Notes under the pieces: model-generated
The model's input: the letters and a program-made list of their open reading frames with translations, nothing else
What the model was told of the DNA's origin: nothing
Database searches by the model: none
Shown: positions 1 to 6,388 of the stretch, piece by piece
Numbering within the stretch: position 1 is the first letter of the stretch
Layout: each line of letters begins with the position of its first letter
Program-made: the position numbers and the translations under genes
IMG/VR virus record: IMGVR_UViG_3300020165_000199
Coordinates: 1 to 20,294 of that record
Direction: 5' to 3' (one strand)
From: a virus
Length of the DNA stretch: 20,294 nucleotides

Positions 1-1
1 A

Positions 2-70
2 GGTAGTACTAATAAAAGAGACAGGGAAATAATTAAATTGTTAAGAAGTGCATTAAAAGATTTGTACTAA
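2..70 (+). CDS. C-terminal end of an unidentified protein (partial)
   Basis: An open frame enters from the left edge and stops at TAA 68-70, giving the last 22 residues of a protein that ends in LRSALKDLY. The tail is rich in Lys and Arg and looks helical. The next gene starts 10 bases later, as is usual in this tightly packed genome. Nothing in the fragment identifies its function, and the assignment rests only on the open frame and its position. Confidence 0.5.
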   Translation, partial: GSTNKRDREIIKLLRSALKDLY

Positions 71-80
71 AAATAAAGAA

Positions 81-326
81 ATGATAAAGCTAACAAACAT
101 ACTAGAGGCCTCTGGCCCACTAGAGAGCAAAGGGTCACTCCAGGAAGCTCCCTCGGTGAACGACCAAGCAGTCAAAGAGTTTGGGGACCTCCTAAAACTA
201 CTCCTTGATCAGAGTAATGGACTCGCCATCGAAAAGGCAATTGGGAATCTACAACCAGTACCCGCAAAGTCATTGAGGAATCAAATAGCATTTCTTCACA
301 AGCAGCTCACCAAGCTCACCAAATAA
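81..326 (+). CDS. Small hypothetical protein, 81 aa
   Basis: I do not recognise this protein. It starts MIKLTNILEA, has a polar middle, and ends in a basic, probably helical tail (LHKQLTKLTK). It has no membrane segment or cysteine motif. The start has no Shine-Dalgarno site, only an A-rich leader (aataaagaa). It follows the preceding partial gene by 10 bases and so probably belongs to that upstream transcript. The first TAACG promoter lies just after its stop codon, which marks it as the last gene of the preceding unit. Confidence 0.6.
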   Translation: MIKLTNILEASGPLESKGSLQEAPSVNDQAVKEFGDLLKLLLDQSNGLAIEKAIGNLQPVPAKSLRNQIAFLHKQLTKLTK

Positions 327-338
327 GGTTCAGGCTCC

Positions 339-398
339 TAACGTTTTTTAACGATTAACATCGTAGTAATGGCCAGATAAGTCGTATATTGACTATGT
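339..398 (+). promoter_or_regulatory. Early-type phage promoter, copy 1 (TAACG/TATATT)
   Basis: TAACG boxes begin at 339 and 349, exactly 10 bp apart. TCGTAG is at 361-366 and GTATATTGACTATGT at 384-398. The order and spacing are the same in the three other copies at 1370, 4144 and 4574. TATATT at 385-390 is the likely -10 box, which would place the RNA start near 397 and leave a leader of about 20 nt before the ATG at 418. No TTGACA-like -35 is present, so an activator binding the TAACG pair is a reasonable inference. A 37-nt stretch (377-413) is identical to 4182-4218. Confidence 0.75.
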
Positions 399-417
399 CA
401 ATCAATCATTCATACAC

Positions 418-588
418 ATGTCTAAGACTTCTAAATATTTCAAAATAGGTGACAAGCTTCACTATGACGATGGAGCGTACAGAGGCATAGTCACAAAAGT
501 GCTAATGAGAGACATCATTATAATTGATGAGGATGGCTTAGAAGCAAGACTATCAGTCAAAACTTGGAAGAACAACATCACTAAATAA
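418..588 (+). CDS. Small hypothetical protein, 56 aa
   Basis: This is the first gene after promoter copy 1. It encodes 56 residues beginning MSKTSKYFKIGDKL and ending KTWKNNITK. The pattern of a short basic start, GDKLHYDDGAYRGIVTKV, then an Ile-rich strand (DIIIIDEDG) suggests a small beta-barrel of SH3 or KOW style, but this is only a fold guess. There is no Shine-Dalgarno site before the ATG. The next gene starts 13 bases after its stop. The promoter placement argues that it is real despite its small size. Confidence 0.65.
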   Translation: MSKTSKYFKIGDKLHYDDGAYRGIVTKVLMRDIIIIDEDGLEARLSVKTWKNNITK

Positions 589-601
589 AACACATAGAAT
601 C

Positions 602-814
602 ATGAACCCACGAAAGGTCAATCCCGAAGTACTAAAGTTTATAGAGTTCAAGGCCAACACGCTCAAAAGAGCAGCCGCAGGAGAAATAACTCCTCGTATG
701 GCCAACATACTAATTCAGCCTGCACTAGATGCTGCTATCCTCGCAAGCCACTTAACTAAAAAAGACTTCCTCCAGGAGCTACTGGACGAAGCAAGCCAAA
801 GATATAAAAAATGA
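602..814 (+). CDS. Small hypothetical protein, 70 aa, first of a related pair
   Basis: The function is unknown. It is all-helical in appearance and contains KFIEFKANTLKRAAAGEITP followed by an ILIQ helix. The next gene has the same core (FLEFKAHTLKR, then SGELT, then MIQ), so the two are tandem paralogues. Its stop overlaps the next start in ATGA (811-814), a sign of translational coupling. It is in the operon driven by promoter copy 1. It has no membrane segment, no cysteines and no recognised DNA-binding motif. Confidence 0.75.
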   Translation: MNPRKVNPEVLKFIEFKANTLKRAAAGEITPRMANILIQPALDAAILASHLTKKDFLQELLDEASQRYKK

Positions 815-1029
815 ATGAGCACCTAAAAACCTTCCTCGAATTCAAGGCCCACACATTAAAAAGGGTTCTTTCAGGGGAACTCACAATGGCAAAAGCCCAC
901 GCAATGATCCAGGAATCTAAGAACCAAGCCAAAGGCTCGAGTTCACTATCTGCAACCGAATTCGACAAAGAAGTACGGGACACCCAAAGGACTTTCATAG
1001 AGAACATAATAAATAAAAATAATGAATAA
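811..1029 (+). CDS. Small hypothetical protein, 72 aa, second of a related pair
   Basis: This is a paralogue of the gene just upstream. The shared core is F-[IL]-EFKA-[NH]-TLKR, then G-E-[IL]-T, then an MIQ or LIQ helix, all at matching positions in the first 40 residues. The C-terminal half (SSSLSATEFDKEVRDTQRTF) has diverged. The pair looks like a local duplication with one copy drifting. It overlaps the upstream gene by 4 bases and the downstream gene by 8 bases. No function can be assigned. Confidence 0.75.
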   Translation: MNEHLKTFLEFKAHTLKRVLSGELTMAKAHAMIQESKNQAKGSSSLSATEFDKEVRDTQRTFIENIINKNNE

Positions 1030-1372
1030 AATCCACACTCCAATTACCAGCACTAAGAACTACACAAGGCTATTTCCCAAGGTCACGATCTACAGGGAGA
1101 TGGACCCAAAATACATCCCGGTGCTAAGTTCAAATCCTTTGGGATATGGCGAAGCCATGCAAGAGCCCATCAATAAATTCCTCCAGGAACTTGTTCAAGA
1201 GAACGGAGGCCTACTACCGAGGATAAAGGACATAGGAAGCTACAGTGCCACCACAGGACGCTGCCTTGTGTCCTTTAAGAACGAAGGACCCTACTCTCCT
1301 GAATGGTTCGCCAAGAAGGCCGAAGCCCAGAACACTGATCCTTTCTATAAATCTGATTCATACCTAGACTAA
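1022..1372 (+). CDS. Hypothetical protein, 116 aa
   Basis: This is the last gene of operon 1. It starts inside the stop region of the preceding gene (ATGAATAA). The protein is soluble-looking, with a Pro- and Tyr-rich first third (LFPKVTIYREMDPKYIPVLS), a helix with EPINKFLQELVQENGG, and a region reading GSYSATTGRCLVSF. I do not recognise the family. The second copy of the TAACG promoter begins at 1370, so its stop codon (1370-1372) overlaps the first TAACG box. Confidence 0.7.
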   Translation: MNKIHTPITSTKNYTRLFPKVTIYREMDPKYIPVLSSNPLGYGEAMQEPINKFLQELVQENGGLLPRIKDIGSYSATTGRCLVSFKNEGPYSPEWFAKKAEAQNTDPFYKSDSYLD

Positions 1373-1429
1373 CGTTCTTTAACGAAATTCCTCATAGTCT
1401 TTGCAAATTATATTGTATATTGACTATGT
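1370..1429 (+). promoter_or_regulatory. Early-type phage promoter, copy 2 (TAACG/TATATT)
   Basis: TAACG boxes start at 1370 and 1380. TCATAG is at 1392-1397 and GTATATTGACTATGT at 1415-1429. Spacings match copy 1 exactly: 10, 12 and 35 bp. The predicted RNA start is near 1428, giving a leader of about 28 nt to the ATG at 1456 with no Shine-Dalgarno site. The first box overlaps the stop codon of the preceding gene. Confidence 0.75.
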
Positions 1430-1455
1430 TCATTAATCACTCAAACCCATAACAA

Positions 1456-1689
1456 ATGAGTAAAATAAAAACCACCGAAGACGGTTGGGGATGTGTCCCC
1501 GAATTAAAACAAGCAGTTAGAGCTATCAACGAAACAAATGATATGTGCTACGAAATCAATAACTGTGTTAGAAGCAGTGGACTAGAGTCGCTTGTAAACA
1601 ACATGACGGCAGCTCTCGAGCATGCTATCGATATTCTCGAAGGCATAGACTACTCTAACCAATTCATCACAGTAGACGAAGACCAATGA
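1456..1689 (+). CDS. Hypothetical protein, 77 aa
   Basis: This is the first gene of operon 2. It is an acidic, mostly helical protein with cysteines at scattered positions (GCVPE, DMCYEINNCVRSS) that do not form a clear metal site. The C-terminus is acidic (ITVDEDQ). The ATG follows the leader aacccataacaa and lacks a Shine-Dalgarno site. It overlaps the next gene by ATGA (1686-1689). The function is unknown. Confidence 0.7.
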   Translation: MSKIKTTEDGWGCVPELKQAVRAINETNDMCYEINNCVRSSGLESLVNNMTAALEHAIDILEGIDYSNQFITVDEDQ

Positions 1690-1919
1690 GCACTCTCCTT
1701 AAATGCGGCTGTAAAGCCACTATCCCTGCCGGCCGCACCGCTTTGGGCTACCACACGTGTGTGAACTGTAGCACCACTCAACCTTATGGATGCGTGGCTA
1801 TAAGCAATCATAAAACCGGCAACACAATCCAAGTGCTACCCAAAGAGGTGGCCGACAATATTAACCGACTCTCCGCTCGCAAAGGTTATGGGGTCATGAC
1901 AGGTATGAAACACAACTAA
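1686..1919 (+). CDS. Small protein with a CxC...CxxC putative zinc site, 77 aa
   Basis: Cysteines at residues 7 and 9 (KCGCK) and 25 and 28 (HTCVNC) form a likely single zinc-binding knuckle of CxC-x15-CxxC type in the first 30 residues. The rest is a short basic region. Small zinc-knuckle proteins in phage early regions often bind host proteins or nucleic acid, but nothing here proves a role. It overlaps the upstream gene by 4 bases. Its stop shares one base with the next ATG (TAATG). The metal site is inferred from residue spacing only. Confidence 0.7.
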   Translation: MSTLLKCGCKATIPAGRTALGYHTCVNCSTTQPYGCVAISNHKTGNTIQVLPKEVADNINRLSARKGYGVMTGMKHN

Positions 1920-2203
1920 TGTTTGAACGCGACGACAATGGCCTACCCAAGGCGGATCCCCGCCATTGGTACACCGACAGTGAGATCTCGGACATGGACC
2001 AACAGGCTCTTGTTGTGAACTTCATGAAGAAGATTGAGAGTCTCATCACTAGGATCGGGTACCATCCCTCAACACCCACCACGTGTCTTCACGTCACCCA
2101 ACTTCGCAAGCTCATGATCTGTGTCCAAGAAGGTCAAGAACCTCGGAAGCGCACACTCAAGATCCTCAATAAGTGGTGGCGACTCTACGAGCCTAAACTC
2201 TAA
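1919..2203 (+). CDS. Hypothetical protein, 94 aa
   Basis: The function is unknown. The protein has several Trp residues and a basic C-terminal half (QEPRKRTLKILNKWWRLYEP). The start of the gene is very G+C-rich for this window: 36 of the 60 bases at 1921-1980 are G or C. It is coupled by TAATG to the gene before and directly abuts the next gene (TAA then ATG). It is part of operon 2. Confidence 0.7.
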   Translation: MFERDDNGLPKADPRHWYTDSEISDMDQQALVVNFMKKIESLITRIGYHPSTPTTCLHVTQLRKLMICVQEGQEPRKRTLKILNKWWRLYEPKL

Positions 2204-2425
2204 ATGACCCGAGACCAATACATAACATTCAAGAACACCGGACAAGGTGCCGAATTGCTCTATGAGTGGTTTACCGAACGGAGTGACCTCGCGCTACCTT
2301 ATCCTGTGTTTGCGACGGCGCTTCAACAAGCCATTCATATGGGCCGATTGGACTTCCGCAAAATTGAAATAGAACTAGGTATTAATCTCATCACCAAAAA
2401 CGGCAACATCATAAAATATTACTAG
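2204..2425 (+). CDS. Hypothetical protein, 73 aa
   Basis: This is a small protein beginning MTRDQYITFKNTGQGAELLY, with two likely helices and no cysteine or membrane motif. It begins immediately after the preceding stop, with no intergenic base, which implies translational coupling in operon 2. No family is recognised. Confidence 0.7.
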   Translation: MTRDQYITFKNTGQGAELLYEWFTERSDLALPYPVFATALQQAIHMGRLDFRKIEIELGINLITKNGNIIKYY

Positions 2426-2429
2426 AACC

Positions 2430-2807
2430 ATGACAACAGCACCACTAGACTACATCTCTCAAAGGGAATTTTTAACCACCCTCACTGATAAGCTCAAGGC
2501 CCGACGCTCACTACTCCACGATTTGGACATAGACCTACCCGAAAGTCTTAACCTTCATTGTGAGAGTTGCGAACATGCTCTGAACACTCTTCTTACTAGA
2601 CGGCAACCATTTCCTCCTGAACTCTTCAAAGTGTTTCCGGAATGGGATGCCAAGTACTTTCCACATAGCGAACTCAACGCCGGCCAAGTCAATGAAGCCC
2701 GATCGCTCTACAAGCAAGGCAATGGTCTCCACTATCTAGCGGAGCTCTACGATCTTCCTGTTGAAACCATTATTGAATACGTTCACTCCGATACCTCTAC
2801 TAAATGA
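2430..2807 (+). CDS. Hypothetical protein with a C-terminal helix-turn-helix-like segment, 125 aa
   Basis: The C-terminal third reads NEARSLYKQGNGLHYLAELY and then DLPVETIIEYV. This resembles the helix-turn-helix of resolvases and other small regulators: a helix ending in Y-x-x-G, then a helix, a short turn, and a T-I-x-x-Y recognition-like helix. The N-terminal part is helical with a CESCEH cluster and is not recognised. A DNA-binding role is plausible, perhaps in switching phage transcription, but is inferred from this pattern only. The gene overlaps the ligase start by ATGA. Confidence 0.7.
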   Translation: MTTAPLDYISQREFLTTLTDKLKARRSLLHDLDIDLPESLNLHCESCEHALNTLLTRRQPFPPELFKVFPEWDAKYFPHSELNAGQVNEARSLYKQGNGLHYLAELYDLPVETIIEYVHSDTSTK

Positions 2808-4123
2808 TAAACCACCCTAAAGACAACTGGTCGCTGGCTGCCGACTTTGTTCGTGAAATGAAAGCCAATTCCAAGACCACGGTCAAGAAAGAAATTATAC
2901 ACATCTACAAGTGTCATTCATTCCTGGTTAAGCTCGTCGAATACACTTATGATCCATTCCGGGTCTACCATGTTACATCTAAAACATGTCGAGCTAATCC
3001 GGATCTTCTGGATGTCACACATGGCTATGCCAACATATTCGAGTTACTAGATGATCTCAATAACAGGGTCTACACCGGACATGATGCTATTGCAAAAGTC
3101 AATGGCTACGTATTTCTAAACAAAGCATATGAGGATTTAATCTTTAGTGTGGTTGACCGCAACTTAGAAGTGCGTGCTAGTGATGGGGTGTTTAATGCCA
3201 TTGTGCCTGGGTGGATCCCCACATTTAAACCTGCATTGGCTAATGTCTACCAACCTAAACTTGTGGATCTCTCTAATCGTGATGCCGATGCTATTTGGTA
3301 TGCTTCTCGTAAACTTGATGGGGTGCGCTGCCTTGCTGTTGTGGATGCGACGGGGCGGGTGGAATTACGATCGCGTCAAGGCCAAGTCTTTGATACCTTG
3401 GATAAAGTTGTTAAAGATATAGAAGCTCTTAACTTGGTTAACATTGTTTTAGATGGCGAGATCTGTATATGTAATGATCTGGACAACGAGGACTTCCAGG
3501 CAATTATGAAAGAGATTAGACGCAAGGACCACACTATCCAGAATCCTAAATTTAAAATCTTCGACTGTATTTCTAAAAAAACCTTTGACGATAAAGTAGG
3601 TGATGAGCCTCTAGAAAAAAGACTAAGAGTTGCTAGTTCTATAGTGGACTCGTCGGATGGAGACACACTTCAATACGTAGAGCACTTTCCTTTACGAAGC
3701 GATTCGCACTTTGAAACATGGCAAGATATGGCCAAGGATAATCAGTGGGAAGGATTCATGATTCGTAAAAATGTAGGATATGAAGGCAAACGTTCTAACA
3801 ATCTTCTTAAGGTTAAAACATTCCATGATGCAGAGTATGAAGTTACAGGATGCGACTTCAGAGAGCACAGGGTTATCAGAGATGGTAAAGAAGTTAAAAT
3901 GGATATGCTTGCCCAGGTATTTATCGAGCACAAAGGATTTAAAGTGGCGGTGGGATCTGGCTTTAGTCAACAAGAACGTATACGCTACCATAAAAGTCCT
4001 AAGGACATTATAGGCAAACTAATTACTGTAGCATACTTCGAAGAGACTCAGAACCAGGATGGGGATTGGTCCTTAAGATTCCCAACTGTTAAAGTTATAC
4101 ACGGGGCCGAAAGAACTACATAA
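2804..4123 (+). CDS. ATP-dependent DNA ligase, 439 aa
   Basis: This enzyme seals nicks in DNA during replication and repair through a lysine-AMP intermediate. The nucleotidyltransferase motifs appear in order: motif I KLDGVR with catalytic Lys at about residue 170; LDGEI at about 216-220; FKIFDC at about 250-255; EGFMIRK at about 316-322; and LLKVK at about 334-338. A C-terminal domain of OB-fold type follows. The segment FKPALANVYQPK just before motif I is typical of phage ligases. Residues 1-140 form an N-terminal domain I cannot place. Its length lies between T7 ligase (about 359 aa) and T4 gp30 (about 487 aa). It is the last gene of operon 2, with no obvious terminator after it. Confidence 0.93.
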   Translation: MINHPKDNWSLAADFVREMKANSKTTVKKEIIHIYKCHSFLVKLVEYTYDPFRVYHVTSKTCRANPDLLDVTHGYANIFELLDDLNNRVYTGHDAIAKVNGYVFLNKAYEDLIFSVVDRNLEVRASDGVFNAIVPGWIPTFKPALANVYQPKLVDLSNRDADAIWYASRKLDGVRCLAVVDATGRVELRSRQGQVFDTLDKVVKDIEALNLVNIVLDGEICICNDLDNEDFQAIMKEIRRKDHTIQNPKFKIFDCISKKTFDDKVGDEPLEKRLRVASSIVDSSDGDTLQYVEHFPLRSDSHFETWQDMAKDNQWEGFMIRKNVGYEGKRSNNLLKVKTFHDAEYEVTGCDFREHRVIRDGKEVKMDMLAQVFIEHKGFKVAVGSGFSQQERIRYHKSPKDIIGKLITVAYFEETQNQDGDWSLRFPTVKVIHGAERTT

Positions 4124-4143
4124 GAAAAATAATTTAAAAATTT

Positions 4144-4203
4144 TAACGTTTTTTAACGAGGAACATCGTAGTATTTGTAGTATAAGTCGTATATTGACTA
4201 TGT
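4144..4203 (+). promoter_or_regulatory. Early-type phage promoter, copy 3 (TAACG/TATATT)
   Basis: TAACG boxes start at 4144 and 4154. TCGTAG is at 4166-4171 and GTATATTGACTATGT at 4189-4203, all at the same offsets as the other copies. It is the closest relative of copy 1: both share AACATCGTAGTA and a 37-nt identical block that runs into the leader. The likely RNA start is near 4202, about 33 nt before the ATG at 4235. Confidence 0.75.
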
Positions 4204-4234
4204 CAATCAATCATTCATTTAACCCACTATACTA

Positions 4235-4477
4235 ATGAACATTAAAAATTTAAACTTAAACGAGCTTCAAAAGCTTAAGTCTGACATCAACACTCAGATC
4301 AAACTACTATCCTATAACGCTTTCAATATTGGTACTGTCGTTGCTATTAACAAACCTAAATACCATGGAATTAAATTTCTGGTTACTAAAGTTAATACCG
4401 TCAATTGCATCATTAAAGAAAATGGAGCTAATAGAAAAATCAACTGTCCTAAATCACTTTTAACAATCTTAAGTTAA
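4235..4477 (+). CDS. Small hypothetical protein, 80 aa
   Basis: An N-terminal helix rich in Leu, Asn and Lys (NLNLNELQKLKSDINTQIKL) is followed by a beta-rich basic part (IGTVVAINKPKYHGIKFLV, then KVNTVNCIIKENG). The second half resembles a small barrel, similar in feel to the 56-aa product at 418, but without clear sequence identity. It is first in operon 3. The leader ends in cccactatacta and has no Shine-Dalgarno site. The function is unknown. Confidence 0.7.
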   Translation: MNIKNLNLNELQKLKSDINTQIKLLSYNAFNIGTVVAINKPKYHGIKFLVTKVNTVNCIIKENGANRKINCPKSLLTILS

Positions 4478-4478
4478 T

Positions 4479-4586
4479 ATGAAAAATTCATTCGACTCGA
4501 TTGTAGATTCAATTATCTACTACACAGGCTTAATCACCCTTGGAACTATTTTTATTATAATCGTCTTTAATCTTAACGAACTTTAA
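4479..4586 (+). CDS. Tiny single-pass membrane protein, 35 aa
   Basis: This short open frame reads MKNSFDSIVDSI, then a hydrophobic stretch from about residue 14 to 30 (YYTGLITLGTIFIIIVF), then NLNEL. It begins 1 base after the preceding stop, consistent with coupled translation. Its last codons overlap promoter copy 4, whose first TAACG box starts at 4574. One transmembrane helix with a short acidic-neutral head is predicted. The small size makes it less certain, but position and composition support it. Confidence 0.55.
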   Translation: MKNSFDSIVDSIIYYTGLITLGTIFIIIVFNLNEL

Positions 4587-4633
4587 CGATTATCCTCGTA
4601 GCTTCTACAGATAAAGCTGTATATTAGCTATGT
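4574..4633 (+). promoter_or_regulatory. Early-type phage promoter, copy 4 (TAACG/TATATT variant)
   Basis: TAACG boxes start at 4574 and 4584. TCGTAG is at 4596-4601 and GTATATTAGCTATGT at 4619-4633. Spacing is identical to the other copies, while the sequence between boxes differs. The spacer here is AACTT, so the boxes cannot pair as a hairpin; this shows the element is a direct repeat. The leader to the ATG at 4672 is about 40 nt and has no Shine-Dalgarno site. Confidence 0.72.
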
Positions 4634-4671
4634 ACATCAATTAACTATTAAACATTAAAACCCACTAAAAA

Positions 4672-4971
4672 ATGGACTTACCTGTAATAACAAAATCTTC
4701 TAAATCTACTAAGAAACATAAATTAGGAGTAATTAAATACTTCCTTATCGAACACATGGAGGAACTCGGATATGATACCGACGACGAAGGTTCGGAAATT
4801 GTCTTCAGTAATCCTGAAACTAAACTTAGTATTTGGTTCAGACCCTCTCGTCCAGAATCTGTCTTAGTCACTAACGAAAGTAATAAGCCTTTCAGGGACA
4901 AACTCGCTTCTAAACTGGAAGCCGAACTAGATTCTCTATTAGAAGCAGCTATCGTTTCAGTTAATCTATGA
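4672..4971 (+). CDS. Hypothetical protein, 99 aa
   Basis: The N-terminus is basic (SSKSTKKHKLGVIKYF). An acidic centre (EELGYDTDDEGSEIVF) follows, then a strand region with SIWFRPSRPESVLVT, and a helical tail. I do not recognise the family. It is the first gene of operon 4 and overlaps the next gene by ATGA (4968-4971). Confidence 0.7.
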   Translation: MDLPVITKSSKSTKKHKLGVIKYFLIEHMEELGYDTDDEGSEIVFSNPETKLSIWFRPSRPESVLVTNESNKPFRDKLASKLEAELDSLLEAAIVSVNL

Positions 4972-5432
4972 AGCGATTTATCCTATTAGGATTTGCTATG
5001 CTTTTAATAAGCTCTGCAGGGGTTGTAATTAAGCCATTGCAGAGTCCAATACAGCCACTTAAAGCTAAGCCCCATACATTAGTCCATATCGAAAATGATA
5101 GTCTAGTATATGCGCTTATACACGTTGAAAGTTCTGGCAATGATTCAGCCTATTGTTCATCAGAAGATGCCGTTGGTTGTTTGCAGATCAGGAGAACAAT
5201 GATAAGGGATGTCAATAGAATCCTTAAACACAGAGGCGACACCACCAAATACAAAATGAAAGATAGATGGAACAGAATTAAGTCCATTGAAATTTTCAAT
5301 ATCTACTGTGAACACTATAAACTAACTTCTCCGGAAGCAAAAGCTAGGTGTTGGAACGGAGGTCCAAGAGGACTAACAAAAAAAGCCACCCAAAAATATT
5401 GGGATAAGGTTAATAAGCAATTAGACAGATAA
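4968..5432 (+). CDS. Lytic-transglycosylase-like cell-wall hydrolase with N-terminal export segment, 154 aa
   Basis: Residues 1-22 (Lys-Arg then a hydrophobic run ending near SSAGVV) look like a signal peptide or signal anchor. From residue 46 the sequence reads VYALIHVESSGNDSA, matching the SLT/lysozyme-like pattern in which Glu54 would be catalytic. GCLQIR follows near residue 70, and ARCWNGGPRG comes near the C-terminus in place of the usual AYNAG motif. Such enzymes cut peptidoglycan. The export segment suggests action from the periplasmic side, as in signal-arrest-release endolysins. It sits in operon 4 between genes of early type, with a one-base overlap to the next ATG. A superinfection or entry role is also possible. 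Confidence 0.75.
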   Translation: MKRFILLGFAMLLISSAGVVIKPLQSPIQPLKAKPHTLVHIENDSLVYALIHVESSGNDSAYCSSEDAVGCLQIRRTMIRDVNRILKHRGDTTKYKMKDRWNRIKSIEIFNIYCEHYKLTSPEAKARCWNGGPRGLTKKATQKYWDKVNKQLDR

Positions 5433-5923
5433 TGAATTACTGGAAAAACGAAGAAATTCTCAAAATACTTCCTCATGTCAACGAAGATATTGATGGTGAA
5501 GTAATAAAAAAAGTAGCTTTGCAAATCGGCAGGTCCGAACAGGCAACAAGACGCAAGGTTTTAGAAATAATTGGCGTTGTAAAACAATCTATGGTGGTAA
5601 GAGTTGCTCTTGCTTCACATTGGAATCCAACTTCAAGTCTAAAATGCCCAAAGCTAGACAAAAGTTTTATACCAAACGAAATATTTTCCGAAATATTAGC
5701 TAATCGTAAGGTAAAATTAGCAAAAGGTATGAAGGTTTTACTTAGATGTTATGACGAAGTCTATCGTCTTGACTGTTTTAATGAAATCCTTGAACCTTGG
5801 TGTGATCGAACTGTCACTATAGGGGCCTTTTATGGCAAATCATTTTGGGTTGTAGAAGATGAGAATGAATACCCTAGACAATTTCACGTAGATTTAATCA
5901 GAAAATTTGAAAATGAAAAATAA
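5432..5923 (+). CDS. Hypothetical protein with possible Myb/HTH-like N-terminus, 163 aa
   Basis: Residues 1-50 (WKNEEILKILPHV, then VIKKVALQIGRSEQATRRKV) look like a three-helix DNA-binding unit of SANT/Myb style. This is a guess from spacing. The C-terminal half has alternating strands and aromatic residues (KGMKVLLRCYDEVYRL, GAFYGKSFWVVEDE). Its end overlaps the deoxynucleotidase start by 11 bases when that gene starts at the ATG. No firm function can be given. Confidence 0.65.
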   Translation: MNYWKNEEILKILPHVNEDIDGEVIKKVALQIGRSEQATRRKVLEIIGVVKQSMVVRVALASHWNPTSSLKCPKLDKSFIPNEIFSEILANRKVKLAKGMKVLLRCYDEVYRLDCFNEILEPWCDRTVTIGAFYGKSFWVVEDENEYPRQFHVDLIRKFENEK

Positions 5924-6377
5924 AAAAATAGTTTTAGTCGACATGGACGGAGTCCTATGCGATTATGATATGAAAGCGGCACTTATGCCTCAATGGCTAA
6001 AGGATAAACACTATGACTGCCATGGAATTCCTGGTTTTTACCGGGATTTAGAACCTATGCCTGGAGCACTCGATGCTTTTAATTGGCTTAACGAACATTT
6101 CGATGTTTATATCTGCTCATCTCCGAGCTGGAGGAATCCTTCAAGCTGGATCGACAAGAGATTATGGGTCGACAACGTTCTAGGAGAAAAAGCTAGGAAG
6201 AAATTAATCTTAACTCACAACAAAGGTTTGGTTCGTGGCGATTATTTAATCGACGACAACGTTTGGAATGGCGTAGAAGATTTTAAGGGCGAACATATTC
6301 ACTTTGGAACCGAAATGAATTGGAAATCAGTTGTAGAATACCTTAGCAACAAAGAAAACATTTCTAAAGTTCAATAA
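5913..6377 (+). CDS. 5'(3')-deoxyribonucleotidase of the HAD superfamily, 154 aa
   Basis: This enzyme would remove phosphate from deoxynucleoside monophosphates and help balance nucleotide pools during phage replication. The HAD motif I VDMDGVLCDYD is at residues 9-19, with its first Asp as the predicted nucleophile. CSSPSW carries the motif II Ser region. The motif III Lys probably lies in KKLILTHNKGLV, and motif IV is YLIDDN. Together these fit the NT5C family. I chose ATG 5913 because the longer frame would need TTG at 5907. It is the last gene of operon 4 and ends 11 bases before the next ATG. Confidence 0.88.
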   Translation: MKNKKIVLVDMDGVLCDYDMKAALMPQWLKDKHYDCHGIPGFYRDLEPMPGALDAFNWLNEHFDVYICSSPSWRNPSSWIDKRLWVDNVLGEKARKKLILTHNKGLVRGDYLIDDNVWNGVEDFKGEHIHFGTEMNWKSVVEYLSNKENISKVQ

Positions 6378-6379
6378 GA

Positions 6380-6387
6380 TATTTATA
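6380..6387 (+). promoter_or_regulatory. TATTTATA box abutting a start codon
   Basis: TATTTATA occurs here one base before the ATG at 6389. The same box appears in other late-region gaps at 7658, 8674 and 14730, with a TATTTATT variant at 13288. It is the reverse complement of the T4 late promoter TATAAATA. So close to the ATG it cannot act as a usual -10 box for a leadered message of this gene, so its role is uncertain here. Confidence 0.3.
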
Positions 6388-6388
6388 T

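Noticed and set aside
339-353. TAACG pair read as a terminator hairpin (CGTT/AACG)
   Set aside because: Copies 1-3 could form a 4-bp stem, but copy 4 has CGAA in place of CGTT and cannot pair, while the direct repeat is kept in all four.
756-1043. Minus-strand open frames, such as this one and those at 3692-3991, 9247-9660 and 18834-19127
   Set aside because: All lie opposite well-supported + strand genes, lack promoters or ribosome sites, and no gene in this window is on the - strand.
3174-3422. Plus-strand frame inside the ligase gene
   Set aside because: It lies in another frame of the catalytic core of the ligase, whose motifs are intact across this stretch.
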